Shown here one piece after another: positions 1 to 6,170 of a stretch of 11,635 nucleotides of DNA. A program made the translations under genes and the position numbers. How positions within the stretch are numbered: the stretch's first letter is position 1; every line of letters starts with the position of its first letter. The stretch is taken from assembly GCA_913047775.1 (NCBI GenBank), contig CAJWUE010000045.1, positions 1 through 11,635 on the forward strand. The letters run 5' to 3'. A model generated the notes under the pieces. It did no database searches and was not told the origin of the DNA. It saw nothing but the letters and a program-made list of their open reading frames with translations. The DNA comes from GCA-002731945 sp913047775 (GTDB lineage Bacteria > Pseudomonadota > Alphaproteobacteria > MED-G09).

Positions 1-54
1 CTTTAGGAGCGGCTTCTTCTTTAGGAGCGGCTTCTTCTTTAGGAGCGGCTTCTT
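1..54 (-). repeat. 18-bp tandem repeat, three perfect copies, inside rpsP
   Basis: Three identical 18-base units (ctttaggagcggcttctt on the plus strand) lie at 1-18, 19-36 and 37-54. On the coding strand each encodes the six residues E-A-A-P-K-E, in frame with rpsP, so copy-number change would lengthen or shorten the S16 tail without a frameshift. The array starts at base 1, so more copies may lie outside the window. Confidence 0.93.
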
Positions 55-385
55 CAACCTTTTCTTTCGGTTGGGCTTTTATAGGGTTATCTGTCTCAAT
101 TCTGGTGCCAGAGTTATATGTATTTCTTCCATCATCCAAGATCCCTACATCTTTGAAAAATCTATAAACTCTGTCCGTTGGTTTTGCTCCCTTTGAAAGC
201 CATACTTTAATCTTTTCAACATCAAGATTAATTCTGTCTTCATGATCTCGAGGTAGCAGAGGATTATAGGAACCTACTCTTTCAATATACCTTCCATCTC
301 TTGGAGCCCTCACATCAGCAACAACAATCCTATAATAAGGTCGTTTTTTCGACCCTCCCCGTGCTAATCTAATTTTAACAGACAT
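1..385 (-). CDS. rpsP: 30S ribosomal protein S16 (3' end cut by window edge)
   Basis: S16 is a small-subunit protein that binds 16S rRNA during early 30S assembly. I translated it on the minus strand from the ATG at 385-383; 128 full codons are present. It opens MSVKIRLARGGSKKRPYYRI, followed by a VGSYNPL motif near residues 37-43 and KPTDRVYRFFKDVGI near 68-82, all classic S16 core. After residue about 103 the chain becomes a low-complexity tail (KAQPKEKVEEAAPKEEAAP), as seen in several alphaproteobacterial S16 proteins. The tail leaves the window still open, so its length is unknown. A good ribosome binding site (GAGG at 392-395, six bases before the start) fixes the start. In related genomes rpsP leads rpsP-rimM-trmD-rplS; those genes would lie beyond the left edge. 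Identification is secure. Confidence 0.96.
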   Translation of the reverse strand, partial: MSVKIRLARGGSKKRPYYRIVVADVRAPRDGRYIERVGSYNPLLPRDHEDRINLDVEKIKVWLSKGAKPTDRVYRFFKDVGILDDGRNTYNSGTRIETDNPIKAQPKEKVEEAAPKEEAAPKEEAAPK

Positions 386-496
386 TCACTTCCTCTTTTA
401 ATTTTAAGGATCAGCAGGCAATACACCCGTGTACGAACCCTCGTTGACGGATGGCGATTCCTTTTGAACCGATACATCTACTTTTTTATTAAAAAG
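386..496 (-). promoter_or_regulatory. Possible structured 5' leader of rpsP
   Basis: Between the inferred rpsP promoter and its start codon lies a leader of about 110 nt that is visibly more GC-rich than other gaps here. Read as minus-strand RNA, AAGGAAUC (plus 463-456) can pair with GAUCCUU (plus 412-406), giving seven pairs with one bulged A. Inside this, GGU-uc-GUACA can pair with UGUAU-u-GCC around a CGGG tetraloop. The closed structure ends 10 bases before the ribosome binding site. Ribosomal-protein leaders often act as autoregulatory binding sites; that role here is inference. I do not recognise a named family. Confidence 0.4.
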
Positions 497-502
497 CTCG
501 CG

Positions 503-532
503 AATATAGAGCTTGATTAATCAACAAGTCAA
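503..532 (-). promoter_or_regulatory. Probable sigma-70-type promoter for rpsP
   Basis: On the minus strand TTGACT (plus 532-527) and TATATT (plus 508-503) are separated by 18 bases. Each matches the housekeeping hexamers at five of six positions (TTGACA, TATAAT). The predicted transcript starts near 496. A perfect 12-bp palindrome, TTGATTAATCAA at 513-524, sits in the spacer between the two hexamers and could be an operator, although such palindromes are not rare in AT-rich DNA. Confidence 0.5.
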
Positions 533-541
533 TCAATTAAG

Positions 542-570
542 TAGAAAAAATTACATTTCAGTTCTATAAG
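542..570 (+). promoter_or_regulatory. Weak candidate promoter for dapF-mtaB
   Basis: TAGAAA (542-547) and TATAAG (565-570) have a 17-base spacer. The -10 is a good match and the -35 fits at four of six positions. The predicted start of transcription falls on or next to the dapF ATG at 577. No Shine-Dalgarno sequence is visible before that ATG, which would fit a leaderless message, but the evidence is thin. Confidence 0.28.
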
Positions 571-576
571 ACAAAT

Positions 577-1422
577 ATGGAAGAAAATAATAAAAATATA
601 GAGAGATTCGTACGTATGAATGGAGCAGGAAATAAGTTCTTGGTATTTGAATCGTTTCAAAAAAGTTTGAATGTTAACCAAGAATTAGTAAAGAAACTCT
701 ATAATACCCAAATCGATGATCCATTCGATCAATTCGTTCTGCTAGAAAAAGCTAAGCGGCAAGGTGATGCCCATGTATCTTTCTGGAACGCCGATGGAAG
801 CACATCAGGTATGTGTGGCAATGCACTTCGTTGTGTGGCTCATCTTGTATTTGCAAGAAAAAATAGAGATCTTATTATCTTAGAAACAATAAATAAGGAT
901 ATTAATTGTTGGAAATCCAATAACCTTATTTCTGTCGATGTTGGAATACCAAGTTTTGAATGGAATGATATACCACTAAATAATGAGGTTGAGGATACTT
1001 TATCCATGAAGCTTCCTTCGGCACCCTGTGATTTACCGAACTTCAGTGCTGTCAATATTGGAAACCCTCATGCGGTCTTTTTTTTCCGTGAAGTGACACC
1101 AGAACTAAAAAAATATGGATATGAAATCGAAAATAACCCAATCTTTCCCGAACGGGTAAATGTTTCTTTTGCAAATATTTTAAATAGGAATCTTGTTAAA
1201 CTTGATGTTTGGGAAAGAGGTTCAGGGATAACTCTTGCCTGCGGTTCCGCTGCATGTGCGACCGTCGCCGTTGGATCTAAATTAAACTTAATGGATAAAG
1301 AAGTTGAGGTATCTCTTCCCGGGGGAATTCTTAAAATAGTTTTGGACGAAAATGGTCACATCATATTAACTGGTCCTTACGAAATTGAAAAAGAGATCAA
1401 AATAAATTTGTCGGATATATAA
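577..1422 (+). CDS. dapF: Diaminopimelate epimerase
   Basis: This cytosolic, PLP-independent epimerase converts LL- to meso-diaminopimelate for lysine and peptidoglycan synthesis. Its 281 residues are near the family norm of about 275. The N-terminal signature is MNGAGNKF (residues 14-21). The catalytic cysteine pair is present: Cys80 in ADGSTSGMCGN and Cys222 in LACGSAACATVAVG. Other family motifs are NIGNPHAVFF (160-169), PERVNVSFAN (191-200) and WERGSGIT (212-219). The start at 577 keeps the first beta strand (FVRMNGAGN); the internal ATG at 616 would remove it. It gives about eight extra residues compared with typical homologues, and there is no clear ribosome binding site. The stop codon abuts the ATG of mtaB, so the two are co-transcribed and probably translationally coupled. 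Confidence 0.96.
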   Translation: MEENNKNIERFVRMNGAGNKFLVFESFQKSLNVNQELVKKLYNTQIDDPFDQFVLLEKAKRQGDAHVSFWNADGSTSGMCGNALRCVAHLVFARKNRDLIILETINKDINCWKSNNLISVDVGIPSFEWNDIPLNNEVEDTLSMKLPSAPCDLPNFSAVNIGNPHAVFFFREVTPELKKYGYEIENNPIFPERVNVSFANILNRNLVKLDVWERGSGITLACGSAACATVAVGSKLNLMDKEVEVSLPGGILKIVLDENGHIILTGPYEIEKEIKINLSDI

Positions 1423-2670
1423 ATGAGCAAGAAATCAGAAGTTATTACGTTTGGATGTCGTCTTAATATTTACGAGTCCGAAATAATTATGCAGGATCTA
1501 AAAAAGAATGTTGTTACAAATACCTCAGTTTTTAATAGTTGTGCGGTTACATCTGAATCTGTCAAACAGATTAAAAGAGAAATCAGAAAAAAAAGGAAAG
1601 AATCTCCAAATAGAAAAATCGTAGTAACAGGATGCGCTGCACAAATAGAACCTGAGACATTCCAAAGAATGCCGGAAGTAGATCAAGTTATAGGAAATAT
1701 TGAAAAAAGGCATATTCATAGCAATTTAGAAAAAAATAATCGTGTAGAGGTTCAAGATATTATGTCATTGAACAACTCTCTTAATAGTCTAAAGAAAGGC
1801 TATAGCGATAGAACGAGAGCCTTTGTTGAAATTCAAAACGGTTGCAATCACAGATGTACCTTTTGCATAATTCCATACGGTAGAGGTAATTTAAGATCAA
1901 AAAAATCCAAAAACATAACTAAAGAAATTAAAACCCTTATTGTGGAAGGTCATAAAGAAATAATATTAACTGGTGTTGATATTGCTTCATGGGGTCAAGA
2001 CTTTGAGAAAGAGGGAAAATTAGGAGAATTAGTAAAGGATATTTTAAAAGAGTTGCCTAAGCTTGAAAGATTACGCCTTTCAACTATGGATGTGATTGGG
2101 TTTGATAATATTCTTATTGAAAACATTACACAAAACGACAGAATCCTTCCTCATATCCATTTATCTCTTCAGTCCGGGGATAATATGATCTTGAAAAGAA
2201 TGAAAAGAAGACACTCGAGAGAAGAAGCAATAAATTTATGCAATAGACTAAAAAAAGTCAGACCGGAAATATCCTTTGGGGCCGATCTAATTGTGGGCTT
2301 TCCAACCGAGAGTGAAGAGATGTTTCAAAATACCTTAAAAATAGTAGACGAATGTCGACTCGATTGGATCCATGTTTTTCCTTTCTCCCCTAGACCAGGA
2401 ACTCCAGCAGCCAAAATGCCACAAATCGATATTTCCGTGATCAGAGAAAGAGCAAGAATCCTGAGAAGCAAAGCTCATAATAAGAAAAAAACTCATCTCG
2501 CTGGGTTAGTAGGACATAAAAAAGAAGTCTTCATTGAAAAAAATAATAAGGGTTATACAAATCAATTTGCGCCAATAAAGCTACTCGAAAATAAATTAGA
2601 TTATGGTAAATCTATTAATGCCCTTATTATTGATGCTGATGATGATTTTGGTTACGCAATAAGGGTTTAA
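1423..2670 (+). CDS. mtaB: tRNA (N6-threonylcarbamoyl-A37) methylthiotransferase, MtaB type
   Basis: This radical-SAM methylthiotransferase is expected to convert t6A37 to ms2t6A37 in ANN-decoding tRNAs. Its 415 residues show the three family domains. An N-terminal UPF0004 domain has cluster cysteines 12, 40 and 71 (FGCRLN, NSCAVT, TGCAAQ). The radical-SAM core carries Cys141, 145 and 148 in GCNHRCTFC, and SLQSGDNMILKRMKRRHSRE lies near 248-267. A C-terminal TRAM-like domain runs from about residue 350. The GCRLNxYES start is the MtaB signature, as opposed to the GCQMN type of MiaB. The ATG directly follows the dapF stop, and GGA seven bases upstream inside dapF is a weak ribosome binding site. 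Its stop lies four bases from that of the converging ccmG-like gene, with no visible terminator between. Confidence 0.93.
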   Translation: MSKKSEVITFGCRLNIYESEIIMQDLKKNVVTNTSVFNSCAVTSESVKQIKREIRKKRKESPNRKIVVTGCAAQIEPETFQRMPEVDQVIGNIEKRHIHSNLEKNNRVEVQDIMSLNNSLNSLKKGYSDRTRAFVEIQNGCNHRCTFCIIPYGRGNLRSKKSKNITKEIKTLIVEGHKEIILTGVDIASWGQDFEKEGKLGELVKDILKELPKLERLRLSTMDVIGFDNILIENITQNDRILPHIHLSLQSGDNMILKRMKRRHSREEAINLCNRLKKVRPEISFGADLIVGFPTESEEMFQNTLKIVDECRLDWIHVFPFSPRPGTPAAKMPQIDISVIRERARILRSKAHNKKKTHLAGLVGHKKEVFIEKNNKGYTNQFAPIKLLENKLDYGKSINALIIDADDDFGYAIRV

Positions 2671-2674
2671 TTTA

Positions 2675-3172
2675 CTAAAATCTTGTCTCACTGCTTAAAG
2701 GGCCGACATGACGGTAAATTATCTTTCCATCGTCAGTTACTATGAATGTTTCTGGCACTCCGATAATGCCCATCTCGATACCAAAAGAACCATCAATATC
2801 ATATAAGATAACATGATAAGGATTGCCCTCATTAGTTAAGAATGAATCCGCATCCTCTCTTTTGTCTTTATAGTTTATTCCAATGATTTTTATATCTGAA
2901 TCTTTTTTAAGACTCATTAATACAGGATGTTCAACCTCACATGGAAGACACCAAGACGCCCAAAAATTAATCAATTTAGTGCCTGAAGAATTTATAAACG
3001 ATTGTAGGTTTATATCTTCTGTACTGTCAAAAAAGATAGTCTCTAAAGCAAGTAACGGAACTTCTTTTCCTATCAGCGGGGTAGGAATCACACGAGTATT
3101 CTTCAAAGAAATGCTGAAAATAAATAAAATTATCACTAAGGAAAAAAAGATTAAGGGTAAAAATCGTTTCAT
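2675..3172 (-). CDS. ccmG: Membrane-anchored thiol:disulfide interchange protein, CcmG/DsbE family
   Basis: CcmG-type thioredoxins face the periplasm and supply electrons to reduce apocytochrome c (or its partner CcmH) before haem attachment. The 165 residues begin with a basic residue pair and one hydrophobic anchor (about 4-22). After the PTPLIGKEVP linker comes a thioredoxin fold with NFWASWCLPCEVEHP, redox cysteines 75 and 78, and cis-proline 140 in GVPETFIV. The segment IYRHVGPL (152-159) is typical of CcmG. The chain stops at SSETRF, just after that segment, so the usual last helix of roughly 15-20 residues is missing. No other frame continues it, so this looks like a genuinely short C-terminus. 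No clear ribosome binding site precedes the ATG. It is divergent from acnA; other ccm genes are not in the window. Confidence 0.9.
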   Translation of the reverse strand: MKRFLPLIFFSLVIILFIFSISLKNTRVIPTPLIGKEVPLLALETIFFDSTEDINLQSFINSSGTKLINFWASWCLPCEVEHPVLMSLKKDSDIKIIGINYKDKREDADSFLTNEGNPYHVILYDIDGSFGIEMGIIGVPETFIVTDDGKIIYRHVGPLSSETRF

Positions 3173-3207
3173 TTAAAATTCACAATATTATTTAAAAAAA
3201 TCTAAAC

Positions 3208-3250
3208 TTTGTATATATTTGACAATTAAGTTAATCACATTATATACAAA
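3208..3250. repeat. Inverted repeat flanking the acnA promoter
   Basis: TTTGTATATA (3208-3217) and TATATACAAA (3241-3250) are perfect 10-bp inverted arms separated by 23 bases. The left arm lies just upstream of the -35 and the right arm covers the -10 of the acnA promoter. Arm centres are 33 bp apart, about three helical turns, so a dimer-of-dimers regulator could bind on one face. The arms are AT-rich and chance remains possible. No named regulator motif is recognised. Confidence 0.4.
3219..3246 (+). promoter_or_regulatory. Strong sigma-70-type promoter for acnA
   Basis: A perfect TTGACA (3219-3224) is followed after 16 bases by TATATA (3241-3246). It is the best promoter match in the window. 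Transcription would begin near 3253, leaving a leader of about 20 bases before the ribosome binding site AGGAAG at 3264-3269. This position supports an acnA start around 3275 and not at the downstream TTG at 3428. Confidence 0.7.
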
Positions 3251-3263
3251 AGATATATCTGAT

Positions 3264-3277
3264 AGGAAGAAATCATT
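3264..3277 (+). promoter_or_regulatory. Ribosome binding site and probable AUU start of acnA
   Basis: AGGAAG at 3264-3269 is followed after five bases by ATT at 3275-3277. The reading frame is closed upstream by TAG at 3263-3265. No ATG, GTG or TTG occurs in frame until TTG at 3428. ATA at 3278 is the next-best non-standard initiator, with an eight-base spacer. Confidence 0.55.
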
Positions 3278-5971
3278 ATAATAGATAATATAAAGAACCA
3301 AGATAGTTTTAAATCCCGGAAATTTTTCCAAATAGGCAAAAAAAAATATCTCTATTACAGTCTTAAAGAAGCTCAAAAGAATGGTTTAAAAAATATAAAC
3401 CGGCTTCCTTTCTCTCTGCGTATATTATTGGAAAATCTCTTAAGAAATGAAGATGGAAATGAGGTAAAAAAGAAAGATATCATTTCGATTAACTCTTGGA
3501 TAAAAAATAGAAAATCAAAAAATGAAATTGCCTTTAACCCTGCAAGGATTTTGATGCAGGATTTTACTGGTGTTCCAGCAGTTGTTGATTTGGCTTCTAT
3601 GAGAGAAGCGATTGAAAAAAGAGGTGGAGACGCTAAAAAGATTAATCCTTTGATCCCTGTAGACCTCGTCATAGATCATTCTGTCATGGTTGATAATTTT
3701 GGCAACCAGAATTCATTCAATAAAAATGTTGAGCTTGAATATGGTAGAAATAAAGAAAGGTATTCATTCCTAAAATGGGGATCTAATGCGTTTAAAAATT
3801 TTCGTGTCGTCCCTCCTGGAACAGGCATCTGTCATCAAGTCAATCTTGAATATTTAGCAAGGACTGTTTGGAGCAAGAAGGAAAGAATCGATGGTAAAAC
3901 TTATAATGTTGCCTATCCAGACACTGTGGTAGGAACCGACAGTCATACAACCATGGTTAATGGATTATCTGTTTTGGGTTGGGGGGTCGGAGGAATTGAA
4001 GCCGAAGCAGCCATGCTTGGACAACCAATTTCAATGCTAATACCTGAGGTTATAGGATTTAAATTAACAGGCAAGATTAAAGAGGGAATAACGGCAACTG
4101 ATCTTGTGCTTACTATTGTCGATATGTTGAGAAAAAAAGGTGTAGTAGGAAAATTTGTAGAATTTTATGGACCCGGACTAGAAAACCTTTCTATAGAGGA
4201 TCGGGCAACTATTGCAAATATGGCGCCAGAATATGGTGCAACATGTGGTTTCTTTCCCATAGATTCGGAAACAATTCGTTATATGAAAGACACTGGAAGA
4301 AATAATGGACAAATAGAATTAATTAAAAAATATGCTAAGGCACAGGGGATTTTTAGGACAAAAAATACTCCTGAACTTACCTTTACAAGTAAGTTAAGTC
4401 TTCATCTTGACTCAGTTTCGGCGAGCCTTGCCGGACCCAAAAGACCACAAGACAGGGTTCTTCTTGAAAATATTCCCAATAATTTTATGAATACCCTGAA
4501 AAAAGATTTTAAAATCTCACGAAATAGAGATTCCATTTCTATAAAAGGAAAAGGATTTAGAATCACTGATGGAGATGTTGTCATTGCTGCAATAACTTCG
4601 TGTACTAATACCTCCAATCCATCAGTGATGATAGGGGCAGGATTGGTAGCCAAAAAAGCTGCTGAAAAAGGACTTAAGGTTAAACCGTGGGTTAAAACTT
4701 CCCTGGCGCCAGGCTCACAGGTCGTTACTGATTACTTGAAGAAAGCCGGACTTCAAAAACATCTTAACAGCCTTGGTTTTAATCTTGTTGGCTATGGTTG
4801 TACAACATGTATAGGAAATTCAGGCCCTTTAGAAAAACCAATTTCGGATGCCATTAACATAAATAATATTGTTGTTGCTTCAGTTTTGTCTGGAAATCGG
4901 AACTTTGAAGGCAGGATAAGTCAAGATGTGAAGACTAACTATCTTGCTTCTCCTATGTTAGTTGTTGCGTATGCAATAGCAGGAAGTCTTAATCTGAATA
5001 TGCAAAAGGATCCACTTGGACATGATAAAAATGGCAATGAGGTCTTTCTCTCTGATATTTGGCCCTCAAATCTAGAAATCTCTCAAACGTTAAGAAAAGC
5101 AGTTAAAGCCTCTATATATAAATCACGTTATAAAAATGTGTTTAAGGGAGATAAAAATTGGCAAAAAATAAAAGCGTATAAAGGACAAACGTATAAGTGG
5201 GACAAAAATTCCACTTATGTCCAACCTCCTCCATTCTTTTCAGATAAGCAGAAAAGTTTAGGAAATAAAATTAAGAATGCTAATATTCTTTGCTTGCTTG
5301 GTGACTCTATCACCACTGACCATATTTCCCCTGCGGGTGCCATAAAGAGCGATAGTCCGGCTGGCATATATCTTACAAAAAAGAAGGTCTCTTCAAATAA
5401 TTTTAATTCGTATGGATCGAGACGAGGAAATCATGAGGTGATGATGAGGGGAACTTTCGCGAATATCCGTATAAGAAACCAAATGCTAAATAACATTGAA
5501 GGCGGTTTTACTAGATATGATAAAAACAAAAAAATAATCTCAATCTATGAAGCCGCTATGAAATACGAGAGAGAACAAAAACCTTTGATTGTTTTTGCCG
5601 GAAAAGAATATGGAACTGGATCCTCCAGAGATTGGGCTGCAAAAGGCACAAGGCTTTTAGGGGTTGGAGCCGTGATAGCAGAAAGCTTCGAAAGAATCCA
5701 TCGATCAAACTTAATTGGCATGGGGGTTCTTCCCTTCCAATTTACTAAGAACATGAATTGGAAAAAACTTGGTATCAACGGAACAGAGCTAGTAAATATT
5801 GAACTGCCCAAGAAAGGATTAGAGCCTGGGTGTATGGCGGTTCTGAAAATCCTTAAGAATAACAAAATCACTAAAAAAACTAAGATTATCTCCAGAATAG
5901 ATACAGCCAATGAATTAGAATATTATAAATCCGGCGGTATTCTTCATTATGTTTTAAAAAAAATAGTCTAA
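3275..5971 (+). CDS. acnA: Aconitate hydratase A, non-AUG start
   Basis: AcnA isomerises citrate to isocitrate in the TCA cycle using a [4Fe-4S] cluster; IRP1-type family members are cytosolic monomers. Counted from ATT at 3275 the protein is 898 residues, matching the usual 890-900. Cluster ligands are Cys443 (ITSCTNTSNPS) and Cys509/Cys512 (YGCTTCIGNSGP). DTVVGTDSHTTMVNGLSVLGWG and the C-terminal GKEYGTGSSRDWAAKGT are also family signatures. Codons 3302-3427 encode DSFKSRKFF and NRLPFSLRILLENLLRNEDG, conserved in AcnA, so the gene must begin upstream of the first standard start codon, TTG at 3428. No ATG is available in that interval. The ATT has an ideally placed AGGAAG. A true AUU (or AUA) start or a single-base change from ATG would both explain this. 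The gene has its own strong promoter and a terminator. Confidence 0.95.
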   Translation: MIIDNIKNQDSFKSRKFFQIGKKKYLYYSLKEAQKNGLKNINRLPFSLRILLENLLRNEDGNEVKKKDIISINSWIKNRKSKNEIAFNPARILMQDFTGVPAVVDLASMREAIEKRGGDAKKINPLIPVDLVIDHSVMVDNFGNQNSFNKNVELEYGRNKERYSFLKWGSNAFKNFRVVPPGTGICHQVNLEYLARTVWSKKERIDGKTYNVAYPDTVVGTDSHTTMVNGLSVLGWGVGGIEAEAAMLGQPISMLIPEVIGFKLTGKIKEGITATDLVLTIVDMLRKKGVVGKFVEFYGPGLENLSIEDRATIANMAPEYGATCGFFPIDSETIRYMKDTGRNNGQIELIKKYAKAQGIFRTKNTPELTFTSKLSLHLDSVSASLAGPKRPQDRVLLENIPNNFMNTLKKDFKISRNRDSISIKGKGFRITDGDVVIAAITSCTNTSNPSVMIGAGLVAKKAAEKGLKVKPWVKTSLAPGSQVVTDYLKKAGLQKHLNSLGFNLVGYGCTTCIGNSGPLEKPISDAININNIVVASVLSGNRNFEGRISQDVKTNYLASPMLVVAYAIAGSLNLNMQKDPLGHDKNGNEVFLSDIWPSNLEISQTLRKAVKASIYKSRYKNVFKGDKNWQKIKAYKGQTYKWDKNSTYVQPPPFFSDKQKSLGNKIKNANILCLLGDSITTDHISPAGAIKSDSPAGIYLTKKKVSSNNFNSYGSRRGNHEVMMRGTFANIRIRNQMLNNIEGGFTRYDKNKKIISIYEAAMKYEREQKPLIVFAGKEYGTGSSRDWAAKGTRLLGVGAVIAESFERIHRSNLIGMGVLPFQFTKNMNWKKLGINGTELVNIELPKKGLEPGCMAVLKILKNNKITKKTKIISRIDTANELEYYKSGGILHYVLKKIV

Positions 5972-5977
5972 AAAATT

Positions 5978-6010
5978 AGCGGCTCCAGAAGGGTCAGGAG
6001 CCGCTTTTTT
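5978..6010 (+). terminator. Rho-independent terminator after acnA, possibly bidirectional
   Basis: AGCGGCTCC (5978-5986) and GGAGCCGCT (5997-6005) form a perfect 9-bp GC-rich stem with a 10-base loop, followed by a T-run ending at 6010. It begins seven bases after the acnA stop. On the minus strand the same stem is followed by AATTTTTT, so it could also stop transcripts arriving from the right. Confidence 0.93.
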
Positions 6011-6041
6011 ATTATGAGAGCTCCGGGGGAAACTCTTGTTG

Positions 6042-6073
6042 CTATCAAGTTAGGGGGGATAAAGACTTGATAG
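6042..6073. other. Perfect 9-bp hairpin with homopolymeric G/C loop
   Basis: CTATCAAGT (6042-6050) and ACTTGATAG (6065-6073) are perfect inverted repeats around a 14-base loop. The loop contains GGGGGGA on the plus strand and TCCCCCC on the minus strand. A weaker partner hairpin lies at about 6016-6036 (AGAG/CTCT with an inner TCC/GGA), also with a G-run on plus and a C-run on minus. Neither coding sequence nor a known riboswitch explains them. Confidence 0.6.
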
Positions 6074-6110
6074 GATAATTCATCGTCATATTGCTAAATA
6101 AGTTTGACAA

Positions 6111-6116
6111 TATAAT
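6111..6116 (+). promoter_or_regulatory. Candidate -10 element for the DUF2794 gene
   Basis: A perfect TATAAT lies at 6111-6116. No good -35 is seen at 16-18 bases upstream; a TTGACA at 6104-6109 abuts it and cannot serve. Transcription would start near 6123, leaving about 48 bases before the preferred ATG at 6171. This supports 6171 over 6126 as the start. Confidence 0.35.
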
Positions 6117-6170
6117 GTTTAAATTATGGCAGAAATTAGATATCTTTATAGACACCAAAGGATCTACTTT

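Larger units (their letters stand above)
5968..6074 (-). ncRNA. Hypothetical minus-strand small RNA with three hairpins
   Basis: Read on the minus strand, the 6073-6042 hairpin (loop with CCCCCC) is followed by the weaker hairpin with CCCCC, and then by the acnA terminator stem and a T-run. Stem-loops carrying C-rich, anti-Shine-Dalgarno-like segments and ending in a terminator resemble in outline the alphaproteobacterial CcsR/cuckoo small RNAs, although the CCUCCUCCC core of that family is not seen. No convincing minus-strand promoter upstream of 6074 was found: only a poor TATCCT-like element lies near the hairpin. This is an inference from structure alone. Confidence 0.22.

Noticed and set aside
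1..54. CRISPR-like or non-coding repeat array
   Set aside because: Units are contiguous with no spacers, are 18 bases long, and lie in frame in rpsP.
408..520. Minus-strand open frame through the rpsP leader (ending ...LPADP, stop near 408) and a basic mini-ORF starting MYRFKRN near 478
   Set aside because: The first has no ATG, GTG or TTG that would give a meaningful peptide; the second lacks a ribosome binding site and runs into rpsP out of frame. Both are better explained by a non-coding leader.
2675..2700. Frameshift at the 3' end of the ccmG-like gene
   Set aside because: The other two frames hit stops within a few codons after the HVGPL region and show no CcmG-like continuation, so a single indel does not restore the tail.
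3428..5971. acnA starting at TTG 3428
   Set aside because: It would cut through conserved AcnA sequence; codons upstream in the same frame encode recognisable AcnA N-terminus and no ribosome binding site precedes 3428.
6104..6109. TTGACA as a -35 element before the DUF2794 gene
   Set aside because: It is one base from the TATAAT; with normal spacing the downstream -10 position falls in non-matching sequence past the first ATG.
6126..6170. N-terminal extension of the DUF2794 gene from ATG 6126
   Set aside because: No ribosome binding site, lies about nine bases after the best -10 element, and the downstream ATG at 6171 has a well-spaced AAGGA.
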